From Colocasia esculenta (taxonomy: Eukaryota; Streptophyta; Magnoliopsida; Alismatales; Araceae): 64,000 bases of DNA. Of this stretch, positions 1-11,528 are shown piece after piece (the stretch's first letter is position 1; each line of letters starts with the position of its first letter). The translations under genes and the position numbers were made by a program. The notes below the pieces were generated by a model. That model saw only the letters and a program-made list of their open reading frames with translations, ran no database searches and was not told where the DNA came from. The stretch is from assembly GCA_014218235.1 (NCBI GenBank), contig CM024755.1:82095960-82159959 (forward strand), written 5' to 3'.

Positions 1-183
1 AGTGTAAAGTATTTGAAACATGCTTTTTTAGCATTGTTATTACATAGATGAGGTATGTAACATGTTTAAAATGTCATCATCAAAATCACAATATGTCATC
101 ATCAAAATCAAAGTATGAGTGATGTTCATTGGTTATCATTAAAATACAACTTTAGGAAATTCCAAAACACACTCAACCCAACA
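1..183 (-). repeat. 3' LTR of copia D (partial)
   Basis: This segment matches 23314-23496 almost base for base, including the ATGTCATCATCAAAATCA repeat, and ends in CCCAACA at 183. The polypurine tract follows immediately. On the minus strand the LTR begins TGTTGGGTTGAG. The remainder lies left of the window. Confidence 0.93.
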
Positions 184-201
184 ATCTCCCCCTTTTTGAT
201 G
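184..201 (-). other. Polypurine tract of copia D
   Basis: On the minus strand this is a purine run (AAAAAGGGGGAGA core) directly abutting the 3' LTR, where plus-strand DNA synthesis would be primed. Similar purine runs recur at about 244-290 and 1247-1256. Confidence 0.85.
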
Positions 202-1448
202 ATGACAAAACATATGCACAATCTCCCAATAGCCTGACTCAAATCCCCCCTTTCTCCCCTTTAAAGACCTTTCTCCCCCTTTTTGGCAGCATCAAAAAGA
301 TAGATAGGAGATCAAGAAATGAAATGTAGGAAATGAATGGTCAGAAATAATCAAAATAAATGAGGCAAAGTGATATTGACATATGAGAGAAATTATTGAG
401 TTATTTGTATTGTGCAATAAAGTTTAATCTCAAAGACACATTCAACACAAAGTATAGCAAAATATAATGATCTAAATGTAGTTAAAATAATGATGCAAAT
501 GTGAAGAAAAGTGACCTATATGAATGAGCAGAAATATTTAACAAGGATGTTAGGAGCTTTAATTTTAACACAATGTAGAATAATAGGTCTAAACTCAGTA
601 TACATGAACTTTTTTAAGGTCTTAAGCTTTTCCATCCTGTCAATTTGATTTTTTTTTTTAACTGAGAAAGAATACAAGAATAAATTAGTTAAATCTCATT
701 TTTCAGTGTAAGAGATCACATTGATTAGATGCAAGATCTCCTGATTACTCAGTGGTTTAACTTTCATTATCTTATACAGAGTTGAAAACTTTGATTTCCA
801 TTTTTTGACGCGAAACAAATCACTTTGTAGGTGAAATGACCCGGTTACTCAGTGGTTCAAGAATGTGCATTACTCTGTTTGTATCTTTCCAGATTGATGA
901 TTTGCAGGAATATGTTTGCTTTGACCAGAAAAGTCATGACTACGAATTTAGAAAAATTATTCTTAACATGTGGTAAAAATGAAGCTTAAACATGCACATG
1001 TTAAATACGAAAGCCACTCATGTGCCTACAAGTGTTTTTCAAGTCATTTTAAAGACATTCAGTATTAAGATTGCTTAATCTTGAAATGATAATGAATCTT
1101 TGAAATTAAACTAAATGCACAATGAGTTTAGGTTCAATGTCTTAATTCTCTCATAAGAAAATAGCACAAGGACTCAAAAATTCTGATGATTGGGGTTCAA
1201 TATAGACAACAATTGTCAAGAAAAATGAGTGAGAATAGACAATGACTCCCCCTCAACAATTGCATAAAGGAATCTTGATACTTGGCGAAGACATGTACTC
1301 ACGCATAGTGAAAGTGTCCAGACAAGCCTAACTTGCCTTTCTTCAAATCACTATTTGATATACCAAGAATTTCAATGCAACTGAGAAGTAGGAATTTATT
1401 TTCAGGAGAGAATGGCTTTTATTTGCACAAAAAGATGAGATGAAGATA
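202..1448 (-). other. Non-coding stretch between RNase H and polypurine tract of copia D
   Basis: About 1.25 kb of AT-rich sequence with no credible open frame. It holds several extra purine tracts on the minus strand (for example 244-290 and 1247-1256) and a short direct repeat containing ACTCAGTGGTT (about 739 and 845). SIRE-type copia elements can carry an env-like frame here; I see none. Confidence 0.6.
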
Positions 1449-2174
1449 TCAGACATATGAAAACTTACATAAACCAAGTTCCCTTCTAAGAGAAGTGAAT
1501 CTAGGTTCTGCAAGAGGCTTAGTGAAAATGTCTGCAATTTGTTTTTCTGAGTCAATGAAGTGGAGTTCAAAAGAATTCTTTGACACTTCATCTCGAAGGA
1601 AATGATGTCGAATGTCAATGTGTTTTGTGCGGGAATGCTGAATAGGATTTTTGGACAGATTTATAGCACTTGTGTTGTCACAAAGAATGGGAATGCAACC
1701 TAATGTGTGATTATAATCTAGAAGTTGATGTTTGACCCAAAGGATTTGGGTACCACAGCAACCAGCGGCAACATACTCAGCTTCTGCAGTTGAAAGAGCT
1801 ACAGAATGTTGCTTTTTGGAAGCCCAAGAAATAAGACACCCTCCTAGATATAAACACAACCCACTAGTGCTTTTTCTATCAAGTTTGCACCCGGCAAAAT
1901 CAACATCACTATATGCAATCAAGTCCAATTTACATCCAGCAGGATACCAAAGACCCAAATCACATGAAGAAAGAAGATATTTGAAATTTCTTTTAACAGC
2001 AGACATGTGACTATCTTTAGGATTTGCTTGAAATCTTGCACACAAGTAGACACTGAATTGAATATCTAGCCTAGAGGTTGTTAAATAAAGAAGAGATCCA
2101 ATCATACATCTGTAAAGTGTAGCATTAACAGGCTTACCAGAAGCATCACTCTCAAGTCTTACACTTGTGGCCAT
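1449..2174 (-). pseudogene. Copia D RNase H and C-terminal end of the RT polyprotein
   Basis: A 241-residue open frame holds the copia RT tail (the MIGSLLYL-TTSRLDI block and the following ARFQANP segment) and RNase H. The RNase H is recognised by the AYSDVDFAG block, KSTSG, the SKKQHSVALSTAEAEYVA catalytic block, CDNTSAI and the TKHIDIRHHFLRD block near the C-terminus. It would degrade the RNA strand of the cDNA hybrid. The terminal IFTKPLAEPRF block is typical of copia pol ends, so the C-terminus looks natural. A stop and frame break separate it from the RT core immediately upstream. This is the best preserved part of D pol. Confidence 0.9.
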
Positions 2175-2188
2175 TGGTGTGTTGGATG

Positions 2189-2588
2189 GCTTGATGTTTT
2201 AGAAGTCAAACCTCTTGAGCAACTCCTTGACATATTTTGTTTGACTCAGAAAAATTCCTTCAGCAGTTTGATGTACTTGCAGACCTAAAAAGAATGTAAG
2301 TTCACCCATGAGACTCATTTCAAATTCAGATTGCATAAGATGGGCAAACTCATTGCACAAAGTATTATCTGTTGATCCAAAAATGATATCATCAACATAA
2401 ACTTGAACATCAATGAAATGATTTTTTACAATTTTTGTAAACAAAGTTTGATCAATGTTTCCTCTTATGTAACCTTTATTTACAAGAAAGGAGCTCAACC
2501 GGTCATACCAAGCTCTTGGAGCTTGTTTAAGACCATGGAGACACTTATTATGTTTAAAAAACATGATTGTGAAATTTTTCATTTTCAA
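2189..2588 (-). pseudogene. Copia D reverse transcriptase core
   Basis: The frame contains the copia RT blocks GLKQAPRAWYDRL, DQTLFTK, the catalytic YVDDIIFGS motif and FFLGLQVHQ, ending at the KYVKELLKRF block. The YVDD aspartates are intact. The N-terminal third of RT (about 2600-2900) is only traceable in broken frames, so this is a fragment of the usual roughly 250-residue domain. It lies upstream of RNase H in the minus-strand order. Confidence 0.88.
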
Positions 2589-3437
2589 AACCAGGGGGTT
2601 GTTTGAAAAAAATATTTTCTTTTATGTATCCATTTAAAAATGCACTCTTGACATCCATTTGATAGACTTTGAATTTGAAAGTGGCAACAAATGCAAGGAA
2701 TATTCAAACAACTTCAAGTCTTGCTACAGGGGCATAAGACTCTTCGAAATCAATACCAAGTTCTTTGTTATACCCCCTGGGCAACAAGTCTAGCTTTATT
2801 TCTAACAATTTGAACAGATTCATTCAATTTATTTCTGAAAATCTATCTAGTTCCAATGACAGAAGTTAAATCTGAAGGTTTTAGTACTAAATCCCAAACT
2901 TGATTTCATTCAAATTGATGAAGCTCTTCATGCATAGCATTTATCCAGTTTTTACAGGATAAAGCTTCATCAACATTTTTGGGTTCAGTTTGGGAAAGTA
3001 GTGCCAAAGAATCTTCATCTATGACAGAATGAAAAGATGATCTGGTTCTTATTCCATCTTGCAAATTACCAACAATGCTTTCAAGTGGATGGTCTCTTAA
3101 AAATCTTGGTTCAGAAATTACCTCAGGGTTTGCATGATTTTCGGGAACATGATTACCTGAATCACTTGAAGTTGACAATTCAAGAACCTCATGTGCATTT
3201 GGTACTTCTTGCTCTTCAAGATTTGTAGATGGATGTTCAAGAAAATCATCTTCATCATCACATAATGGAGTTCTGCATGAAGTAGGAATGTCAATCTTTT
3301 GGAAGTTTTCATCAAAAATGACGTGGAGATTCTTCCACAGTCTTATTTTTCAAAATATAAACTCTGTAAGCTCTTGAAGTTTCAGAATAACCTAAGAAGA
3401 TTGATTCAAAACTTTTTGCATCAAATTTATCAAGATT
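2589..3437 (-). pseudogene. Copia D degraded integrase C-terminal region and RT N-terminus
   Basis: The clearest piece is the frame 2906-3178, ending in DEALSCKNWINAMHEELHQFE. This corresponds to the start of copia RT, where a W..AM..E motif precedes the first RT block. Acidic, proline-containing linker sequence lies before it. Several frame changes and stops occur, so no continuous protein can be read. Confidence 0.7.
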
Positions 3438-4691
3438 TTATTTGTTGTTATTGTGAACAAAACATTTGCAACCAAAAATTTTGAAATATGACACACTTGG
3501 CTTTTTATTCTTGAACAACTCATAAGGGGTTTTTCTGATCTTTGGTCTTACTAATGCTCTATTCAAAATGAAATTAGCTGTATTTACAGCTTCTACCCAA
3601 AAAGATTTAGACAATTTACTTTCAATGAGCATAGTTCTAGCCATTTCCATAATACTTCTATTTTTCCTTTCTACAACTTCATTTTGTTCTGGAGTTCTAG
3701 GGGAAGAAAATTTATGGAGAATGTTCAATTCAGAACAAAGATCAGAAAATGATTTATTTTCAAATTCACCCCCATGATCTGTCAAAATGGAATTCAGTTT
3801 GAAAGATAAACCCACTAAAGTAGAATTGTAAAATCTCATGAATTCTGAACATGCATCACTTTTATGGGATAAGAATAAGACCCAAGTATATCTTGTAAAG
3901 TCATCAATGATCACAAAGCCATATCTATTACCACTGAGACTTTGAGTTCTGGTTGGACCAAAAAGATCCATATGAAGCAACTCAAGTGGTTTAGATGTAA
4001 GTACTTCATTGAACACTTTAAAAGATTTTCTTATTTGTTTTCCTTGAGCACATATCCCACAGACAGGATTGTCAATGACTGTGAAAGATTCAGGAAGACC
4101 TTTTACAAGATTCATTCTTATGAGTTTACTAATGGTTGTGAAACTTACATGACCCAACCTTTTGTGCCACAACCAAGCAGTGTCATTTTTATTTGCAATC
4201 AAACAAACATTTAAAGAAGAATTATCACACAAATCAATTATGTAGACATTATTTTCTCTTTTTCCAATCAATTTAATTTTCTCAGAAGAGGAGTCAATTA
4301 TTTTGCATGAATCATGTTCAAAAAGAATCTTGTGACCATTGTCACACAATTGACTAATTCTAAGCAAGTTGTAATTCAAACCCTCAACTAAACAAACATC
4401 ATCACTTAAGGTAATGCAAGACTTATCAATTTTTCCTTTGCCAATTATTTTTCCTTTATTCTTACCTCCAAAGGTGACTGATCCACCTTCCTTTTCAATC
4501 AAGCATGAAAATTTATTTCTGTCTCCTGTCATGTGCCGTGAGCATCCACTGTCAAGAATCCAGATGTTGTTGGAATTAGATGCACGGCTTTCCTGCACAG
4601 AACAAATTAGACAAGAAATTTTTTTGGTACCCATATGATATTGGTACCACCATCCTGAGTGAAAAGAGAAAACAGATCCTCTCTGACCCAA
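3438..4691 (-). pseudogene. Copia D aspartic protease and integrase
   Basis: A 417-residue open frame. Near residue 46 lies the retropepsin signature ILDSGCSRHMTGD, with D-S-G as catalytic triplet. The GAG-pre-integrase zinc motif follows (LWHKRLGH ... CGICAQGK, an H-H-C-C arrangement). The integrase core then has the DLFGP block, IDDFTRYTWV, TDHGGEFE and the PRTPEQNEVVERKNR block containing the catalytic Glu, so all three DDE acidic residues are present. It ends in the FKIFGCKCFVH block. One unusual residue is the E of EQNEVVERK, where G is typical. The frame is broken at both ends, but the domain content is nearly complete. Confidence 0.92.
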
Positions 4692-4885
4692 ATTTGTGTA
4701 TGTTTCTTCACTGTGTTCTTTGGAACAGAAGATTCAACTTTTTATTTTTCAATTTTCTGAACATTATGCCTCTTAGTTGATTTGTTCTATTGTGAAAAAC
4801 TTTGCATGTATTGCTGTTGATGGGCAGGAAAAGGTGAATGATAGAAATAAGGATTGAACCATTGGTTACCATTGTACCTTTGGTT

Positions 4886-5398
4886 TCAAGACTTATTCCA
4901 TCTTGAATTATAAGATGAGAAAACATTCCAATTTCCATGAGAAAGATGATTATTGATTGGTTTGAAGTTTTTGTGATTTTTATAAGAAGGGTAGGTCGAC
5001 CTCTGACTGGGATAGGTCGACCTGTTCATAGTGTGTGTCGACCTAGGTAGGGTATGTGTTGACCTCTCAGGTTCTTTTTGTTTTTGTATTTTTCCTTTGT
5101 TTTCAGATGAGCTTGCCTTGACAAATTTTATTAAAGGAGTTTTTGATGATTTTATTTTCTTTGGCGATGATTCAGTTTTCTTTGAATTTTGTGGTTCAAA
5201 ACCTAAGCCATGCTTATTTGAATTCATCTTCATTCCAAGTAGAGCATTTAAATTATCTTTACCTTGGGTGAAGTTTTTGATGATGTCTTCTTTTTCTTTA
5301 ATACAAAAATTTAGCTTTTCAACTTGATTCAAGTTTTCATGATTTTCCTTTTCTTTTTCTTCAAATTTCTTAACAAAATTGATAAGTTCTTTGTTCAA
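4886..5398 (-). pseudogene. Copia D gag-protease linker with RST heptad repeats
   Basis: This 170-residue frame begins with a coiled-coil-like, Lys/Glu-rich segment and then has tandem seven-residue units beginning R-S-T (four copies, 4995-5063). Each unit is encoded over a GTCGAC or GTTGAC core at exactly 21-bp steps. The same core, with the same step, recurs in the LTR of this element. The region lies between the CCHC part of gag and the protease. Function is unknown; it may be an RNA- or DNA-contacting basic tail, which is inference. Confidence 0.75.
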
Positions 5399-6275
5399 TT
5401 TTTGAAAATTTCAATTTTAGATTATCAACAAAAATCAACAGTTCATCATTTTCTTTGATTTGATCTGAAATTTGAGCTTCCAATTTAGAAATCTTTTCAG
5501 ATGGTGAAGTATCATGAAGAATGCTTTCAAATTTTATTTTCAAATATTTATTTTCTTTTCTAACATCAGAAAGATTTTCAACTAAATTACCATATGCTTC
5601 TTGCCAATCTTCAATGGTAAATAGTTCAAAGGATATATCTACCTGTTCTTTGCTACTTCCTGCCATGAAGCAGATTTCATTCCCTTCTGAACTTGAGGAT
5701 TCTTCATTGCAGTCTGAGCTTTCATCATCTGACCAAGTAGCCACCATGGCCTTGTTCTTCTTTTTATGGAACTCCTTCTTGTTGTTTATGTGCTTTTCCT
5801 TCTTACCTTCTGTACAATTAGCCTTCATATGTCCAGATTTGTTACACCTATAACACACAGGAATTTCATCAGTTTTCTTATGATCAACATGAAAGAAATG
5901 TTTCTTTTTACTAGACATGGCATTTTGCTTATTACCAAAATTCTTCTTGTTTGATTTCAGAAATGCCTTAAATTGTCTGGTGATGAAAGCAAGATTATCA
6001 TGATCAGACTCAGATTTCTCAGACTCAGAATTTTCTTTAGATTTTCCTTTATTACTTGATGAAGCTTTAAGAGCAATGGTTTTTGTTTTTAGCATGTGTT
6101 CTTCTGATCTCTTAAGGTTTAACTCATATGTCATTAATGATCCAATGAGTTCATCCAATGTGATTTTGGATAAATCCTTTGAATCTTGAATGACAGTTGC
6201 TTTAGTGTGCCATACAGGAGATAAGGAATGCAATATTTTTCTTACCAATTCTTCATTTGAGTATTCCTTACCCAA
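5370..6275 (-). pseudogene. Copia D gag, C-terminal half with CCHC zinc knuckle
   Basis: A 301-residue frame. The first part (EYSNEELVRKIL ... LDELIGSLMTYE) matches the UBN2-type copia gag core, and a single knuckle CYRCNKSGHMKANC follows near residue 141. Acidic and Ser-rich stretches and a predicted coiled coil come next. The product would package element RNA. It is separated from upstream gag by a TGA where the parallel element F reads through, consistent with a CGA-to-TGA change. Confidence 0.88.
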
Positions 6276-6278
6276 GGC

Positions 6279-6509
6279 TCAAAGTCCATTTATAATAACC
6301 ATGAACCTAGCAAACATCTCAGATATAGTTTCATTAGATTTCATGATAAACAACTGATAATCAAAAACTAACATGTTAGTCTTAGTCTCCCTGACCTGAG
6401 ATGTGCCCTCATAAAGTAATTCTAATTTATCCCACATCTCCTTGGCAGACTTACACATAGAGATTCTGGAATACTCCTTCGGATGGATGGCACATTGCAG
6501 CATGTTCAT
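6279..6509 (-). pseudogene. Copia D gag, central segment
   Basis: The frame MNMLQCAIHPKEYSR ... EMWDKLELLYEGTSQVRETK is closely similar to residues about 80-150 of the F gag (47623-49014). It is the middle of one gag protein, isolated by the TGA near 6276-6278 on one side and by the TAG near 6538-6540 on the other. Confidence 0.88.
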
Positions 6510-6539
6510 GGCACTGTAGTTCAGGGTGACCCTTCTGAT

Positions 6540-6731
6540 CTACTCCCTGGTCCATTGATCTTCATCTCCAGTGACTTCAATTGGTCCTTTTTGAAAAATT
6601 CTCCATACTTCATAGTTCTGTGCTCTAAGAAAAACCATCATCCTATTCTTCCAGTAAGGATAGTCAGTACCATCAAAAAATGGAGGCCTATTGATTGAAT
6701 GACCTTCATCAACAAAACCTCTAGAGTCCAT
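6540..6731 (-). pseudogene. Copia D gag, N-terminus
   Basis: The start ATG at 6731 gives MDSRGF, paralleling MDSSKG of element F. The conserved RPPFFDGTDYPYWKNRM block follows. The frame ends at a TAG in the position where F has a Gln codon, consistent with a CAG-to-TAG change. The start is chosen because it lies about 110 bp from the PBS and agrees with F. Confidence 0.88.
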
Positions 6732-6838
6732 GATAAAGATAATGAAACCAAAACACACATCAATTTGAGCAAGTGACCAAAATCTGAAATACAGAAAATT
6801 CACCAAAGGACCTCAGAGTATAGATTTGACTCTGACCC

Positions 6839-6850
6839 GCTCTGATACCA
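6839..6850 (-). other. Primer-binding site of copia D (tRNA-iMet)
   Basis: The minus strand reads TGGTATCAGAGC, complementary to the 3' end of initiator tRNA-Met. It is separated by 2 bp from the 5' LTR end at 6853. Confidence 0.95.
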
Positions 6851-7670
6851 AGTGTTGGGGATCGGATAGGTGACTTTGACAAATGAACTAAGAGATTGTG
6901 TGTACAACAGCGGAATTAAAATAAGTAAAACACACAATTCGATCAGAACCAAGTGTGGTGTGTGAGAATAGTGAATAAGTACAGCAAACCACACATCAAA
7001 CCACAGTGCACAAAAGATTTTTAAGGTGGTTCGGAGAACACAACTTGTGTCTCCTACATCCACCGCCTCACAACGGAGGAACCACTAGCACAAGTGCAGT
7101 ACAAACTAGAGCACGACGACTCTGACCTCTTTGAGTGCAACGACTCAAAGAAACCCAGGAGATAGGCACGACAACCTACTCCACAGACTACTTGTGAATT
7201 CAGCAAATTCACAAGCCCTTGAGCACTACGGCTCAAGCACCAGAGCACAACGGCTCCAACCCAGAGCACTATGGCTCCAAACCAGAGTACAAAGTACTCA
7301 AACCTCTGGATCACAATAGATCCAAATTCTGCTAGAACAAGCACACTTAGAGAATAGATCCTCTCGCACAATCTATCTCAATACAATAGAAATGGTAGAG
7401 ACAAATAGAATAGGGAGATCTGTGTAGAACACATACACAGATTCCCAGAGAAATTGACACTCTAACCAAGTACAGACTTGGCTGGATCTCCTTCTTGATC
7501 AACACTGCTGCAATCACGAGCTCCTCCTCTTCTTCTCCTTCTTCTTCCCTTGGCGGCGCTGCTCTGCTCCTCTGGATGCAGATCTCTTTTTCCTGCTCTT
7601 CTTCCCTTCTTCCAGAATGCTCTGGGCTTTGTCTTGCGTGGGATGGCTTTGGATTACAAGAAACATGGGT

Positions 7671-7680
7671 ATTTATAGCC
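7671..7680 (-). promoter_or_regulatory. Probable TATA box of copia D 5' LTR
   Basis: The minus strand reads GGCTATAAAT, followed by a leader toward the PBS. Its position within the LTR fits a Pol II promoter at the U3/R border. No experimental start site is implied. Confidence 0.55.
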
Positions 7681-7795
7681 CCATATGTCCATAAGAAGCC
7701 TTGGGATATGTGGGCATAAAAACCTAGGTAGATTCCCTAGAACCCCAACCGGCGTCGTGTCCAGATAAATCAGATGTTGAGACTTCAGCCGGAGT

Positions 7796-7900
7796 GTGTC
7801 GACATTACCACTGAGTGTGTCGACACACTGTCCCATTTGCGCAAAACGGGTCTTCTGGATGCTGGGTCTAGTGTCGACATGACCACTGACTGTGTCGACA
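7796..7900. repeat. Paired GTCGAC palindrome array in copia D LTR (part 1)
   Basis: GTCGAC cores start at 7798, 7819, 7873 and 7894. They form two pairs, each spaced exactly 21 bp, with 75 bp between pairs. Most cores extend to GTGTCGACAC. The array resumes at 23059 after element E. Confidence 0.9.
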
Positions 7901-7917
7901 CACTGTCTGTAACGACC

Positions 7918-9748
7918 CAGAATCCGCATTACCAGTGACAACCAGTAATCCGAATTCTGACCCGCTAACCCACGAGACAAGCTCGGAAGGGTAGGAAGTG
8001 AACGTCCGAGGAGACTATATGTAAGAAGATACACACCATGTAAAGCTGTAAAATTTCACTATATGAACATAACATGTACAACTCAGAGTTTGAGCAAGGT
8101 ACAGAGTACAGAAGTACAACAAAAAGGTACTACTCACTGCAGCTAAGGAGCACCAACACCGGAGTGGCTAGACTCGCCTGGAACGGGAGTCGACAAGACC
8201 CACCTGAAAGGGAGGGAGTGAGTCTCAAGAAAAGAGACCCAGTAGGGAAAAGTAACCCCACGGCAACAGAACTAAAGTGCGGAAAGTAAAAACTGAAAGT
8301 AAGTACACGTCGCACCACAACACAAAACTGTAAACCTCGCGGCTCAGTAACACACACTCACACACACAGTAAGTAGGACTCAGCTAGGGTCTGTGGCTCG
8401 GCGTCCCGTCACCACAGAGGCTCTCAACCCCAGCCACGTGTGCACACTACAGATGCTCTCTCTCGCGTCTGGTCCACGACCGGTTTTTCCCCTACGCTTG
8501 ACCCTAGTGGTAGAGAAGGGGCTCCACGGAGACCGACTCAAAACCACCACAAGGAGTACGCACAGGACAGAGTCGCACTCGGCGTCCTGGCTCACTAGCG
8601 GAGGACAACCACACGCTAGTCGTCTAGATGGAGTCGCACCCACGCCTAGGTAACACAACAGAAACAGGTACACGGTAACGCAACGCGTGTATAACAGACG
8701 GAACACACTCAACGTCTGAAACCCCGTACAGTAAGTAAACACCTCGTACCACAATCAACTACTCCTATGCACAGGCGGAGTCACACTCTAAGCCTGGCCC
8801 ACATGTGTAAACAGGGCGGACATCACATGTCGATCGCCTCTAAATACACAACTCAAGTCTGCTGGGACACAGGGTCAACAGCCATATCGATTGCCGCCAA
8901 TAAGAAGTAAACACACTCATCATGTCGTTTACCCTGACTTAACGGCATCGACCATGTCGTCAATATCACCCTGAAGATCTCAACGTCAACAATGTGGACG
9001 TTAAGCTCTTCAGTCCCCTGAACCCAGAACTGAACCGAATCAGTTCAATTGGGCAGAATCACCCAACAAAACTTCGACTGATGGAAGGAAACACTTCCTC
9101 TCATCAATCTATACTACCAGAATATCAGAATTAAACAGTTTAATGCCTAGATTGTCCAAAACACCCACAATTCCGGCATGATACAACCCAACCCTAAACC
9201 ACAATTCGCACACTGATTCACATAAATTAGCATGCTGGATTGCTAAGGAGGGTTGTAGGAGTTAAGTCCCTACCTCAGAACGCTTTATAAACCCCCAAAC
9301 AGCCACTAATCACGCCGGAACCCCCCGAAGACTCCGCGCGAATCGCACCAAATTCTCGCGTTTTCCGCCCGATCAAGCACCGCCACGCGATTCAGGGCCT
9401 TCCCACGACCTCAGATCAACCATCATAAGCTGAGGAAATGGAGAAAAGCAAGGGTGGAGGAAAGGAGAGGAAAAGAGAAGAATGAGCTCTGCTCTCGGGT
9501 TACCCTATTTCAACAGGTTCGACCAGTTGATGTCAACATCACTGGTCGCCTACAGAACCGCCAAAGACCTGACGTCCACATCGCATGCCGTTGAGTTCAA
9601 CCTCAAACGTCCACATCGCTGGACGCTGACACCAAGTCAACGGCTAGCCCTGGCCGTCAACCCAAAGTCAACGACAATGGTCTTGTCGTCAACCACACAG
9701 AACCTCTAAAAGACCCAATAAGGATCCGCAAAGACCTGAGACCTTACA
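7918..9748 (-). repeat. Element E LTR 1 (3' LTR)
   Basis: The ends are TGTAACGACCC ... GAGACCTTACA. A TATAAA on the minus strand lies at 9285-9290, about 460 bp from the U3 end, as in the other two copies. GACGTC-type motifs (for example ACGTCCACAT) cluster near 9570-9625. Confidence 0.93.
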
Positions 9749-9775
9749 ACCCTCCCCCCTTAAAGAATTTTGCCC
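9749..9775 (-). other. Polypurine tract of element E, unit 1
   Basis: On the minus strand a purine run with a GGGGGGAGGG core directly abuts LTR 1. The preceding sequence reads like the usual gypsy tail of pol. Confidence 0.85.
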
Positions 9776-10216
9776 TCAAAATTCAAACAACACAAGGAAA
9801 GAAGACTCACCAAAGAGGTACGGAAACTGCTCGCGCATTTCGTCCTCTCGCTCCCACGTCGACTCACCACCGGAGTGCCGCTGCCACGCAACACGAACTA
9901 AAGGGATAGCCTTGTTCCTCAACCTCTGAACTCGGCGATCCTCAATGTGCAACGGAAACTCTGGTACAGTCAACACTGGAGTCACCTCAGACCACTCTGC
10001 ACTCTGCAGAATGTGAGACTCGTCAGAAAGGTACCTCCGAAGCATCGACACGTGAAACACATCGTGGACTGCTGCCAACTCTGACGGAAGCTCAAGTCTG
10101 TACGCCAAACCTCCGACACGCTCAGAAATGGTGAAAGGTCCAATAAAGCGAGGACTCAACTTTCCACGCCTACCAAACCTCACCACTCCCTTCATAGGAG
10201 ACACACGAACAAACAC
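9776..10216 (-). pseudogene. Element E unit 1 integrase C-terminus with chromodomain-like tail
   Basis: The 146-residue frame begins in the GPY/F-type module (KLSPRFIGPFTISERVGGLAYRL, LPSELAAVHDVFHVSML). It ends in a chromodomain-like block whose key residues are DRRVQRLRNK, VRVAWQRH and STWEREDEMREQFPYLF. In chromoviruses this tail can direct integration to particular chromatin. It is cut from the integrase core by a frame change near 10217-10313. Confidence 0.88.
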
Positions 10217-10313
10217 CTGGTCCCTACCTGAAACTCGAGCGGTCGTCTGCGCTGATCTGCATAACTCTTCTGCCGACTCTGAGCTGACTGAAGCCTCTGT
10301 CTCACAAGCTGAA

Positions 10314-11528
10314 CTACCTCAACTGCCTGCTGTACCAACTCTGGCCCCGTGACAACCCGTTCGCCAACCTCGAACCAGTCAAGAGGAGTGCGACACGGTC
10401 GTCGTACAAAGCCTCATATGGTGCCAAACCGATACTGGAGTGATAGCTATTATTATATGCAAACTCGACCAACGGCAAGTGAGCTGTCCACGACCCCTGC
10501 CACTCCAGACAACAAGCTCTAAGCATGTCCTCCAAAGTCTGGATAGTCCGCTCTGACTGACCGTCTGACTGAGGGTGGTAGGCGGAACTAAAAGCCAACT
10601 CTGTCCCCAAAGCTCTCTGGAAACTGCGCCAGAACCCAGAAGTGAAGCGAGGATCCCTGTCTGACACAATAGAGATCGGCACTCCATGCAAAGGAACAAT
10701 CCGCTCTACGTACAACGCGGCCAACCTACTCACACCCCAACTAGTCCTGACAGGCAAGAATCTGGCAGTCTTCGTCAATCTGTCCACAAGAACCCAAATG
10801 CTGTCAAAACCTCCAGCTGTCCTCGGCAAACCACAAACAAAGTCAGTCGTCACATGGTCCCACTTCCACATCGGAATCTCTAACGGCTGCACAAGTCCTC
10901 CTGGACGCTGATGTTCGGCCTTCACCTGCTGACAGACCAAACACCTAGCAACAAAAGCCGCTATGTCTCTCTTCATCCCAGGCCACCAAAACTGACGTCT
11001 CAACCTGTGATACATCTTGGTCGACCCTGGATGAATCGAGTACCTGGAACCATGTGCCTCCTGCAACACAACTCTCCTGATAGACTCCTCAACAGGAACA
11101 TAGAGTCTATCTCGGAACCTAACAGTCCCGTCCTCGCAAAGCTCAACCTCTGGGAGAAGCAACACACTGTGCAACTCGGGATCTGCCTGCTGAGCCTCAG
11201 CAACCTGTCTCACAACGGCGGGAGCCGCTAACAAACTGCCCAACACAAACTGTCGACGACTGGACGAAACTCTGAAAGACCCCTCTGTCGCAGACTGCCA
11301 CAACTGCCACTCTCTAAGCATCAGATGACTCATCTGTGCTTTCCTACTCAAGGCATCTGCAACCACATTCGCCTTTCCAGGCTTATACTCAATGCTGAAA
11401 TCATAGTCTTTCAGATATTCCATCCATCGACGCTGCCTCATATTCAGATCCCTCTGAGAAAACAATACCTCAAGCTCTGGTGGTCGGTACGGACTACAAA
11501 ACTCACTCCATACAGATAAAGACGCCAA
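10314..11528 (-). pseudogene. Element E unit 1 RNase H end and integrase core
   Basis: The frame opens in the RNase H tail (QRRWMEYLKDYDFSIEYKPGKANVVADALSR). It continues through the H-H-C-C zinc finger (IHPGSTKMYH ... CLVCQQVKAEHQR) and the DDE core (TTDFVCGLP, SDRDPRFTS, QSERTIQTLEDML), with all catalytic acids present. The frame is lost at EALYDD, where one base is missing relative to unit 2. Apart from that shift, the core looks complete. Confidence 0.9.

Larger units (their letters stand above)
6853..7917 (-). repeat. 5' LTR of copia D, inner part (R/U5 side)
   Basis: The LTR begins TGTTGGGG at 6853 beside the PBS and is interrupted at 7917 by element E, whose 5-bp target duplication CTGTC occupies 7913-7917 and 23015-23019. 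Short GAGCAC/GGCTC repeats lie at 7100-7320. Total LTR length excluding the insertion is about 1.54 kb. Confidence 0.92.

Noticed and set aside
8393..8754. Overlapping open frames inside the element E LTRs, repeated in all three LTRs
   Set aside because: The same frames recur in each LTR on both strands without conservation of reading, so they are compositional.
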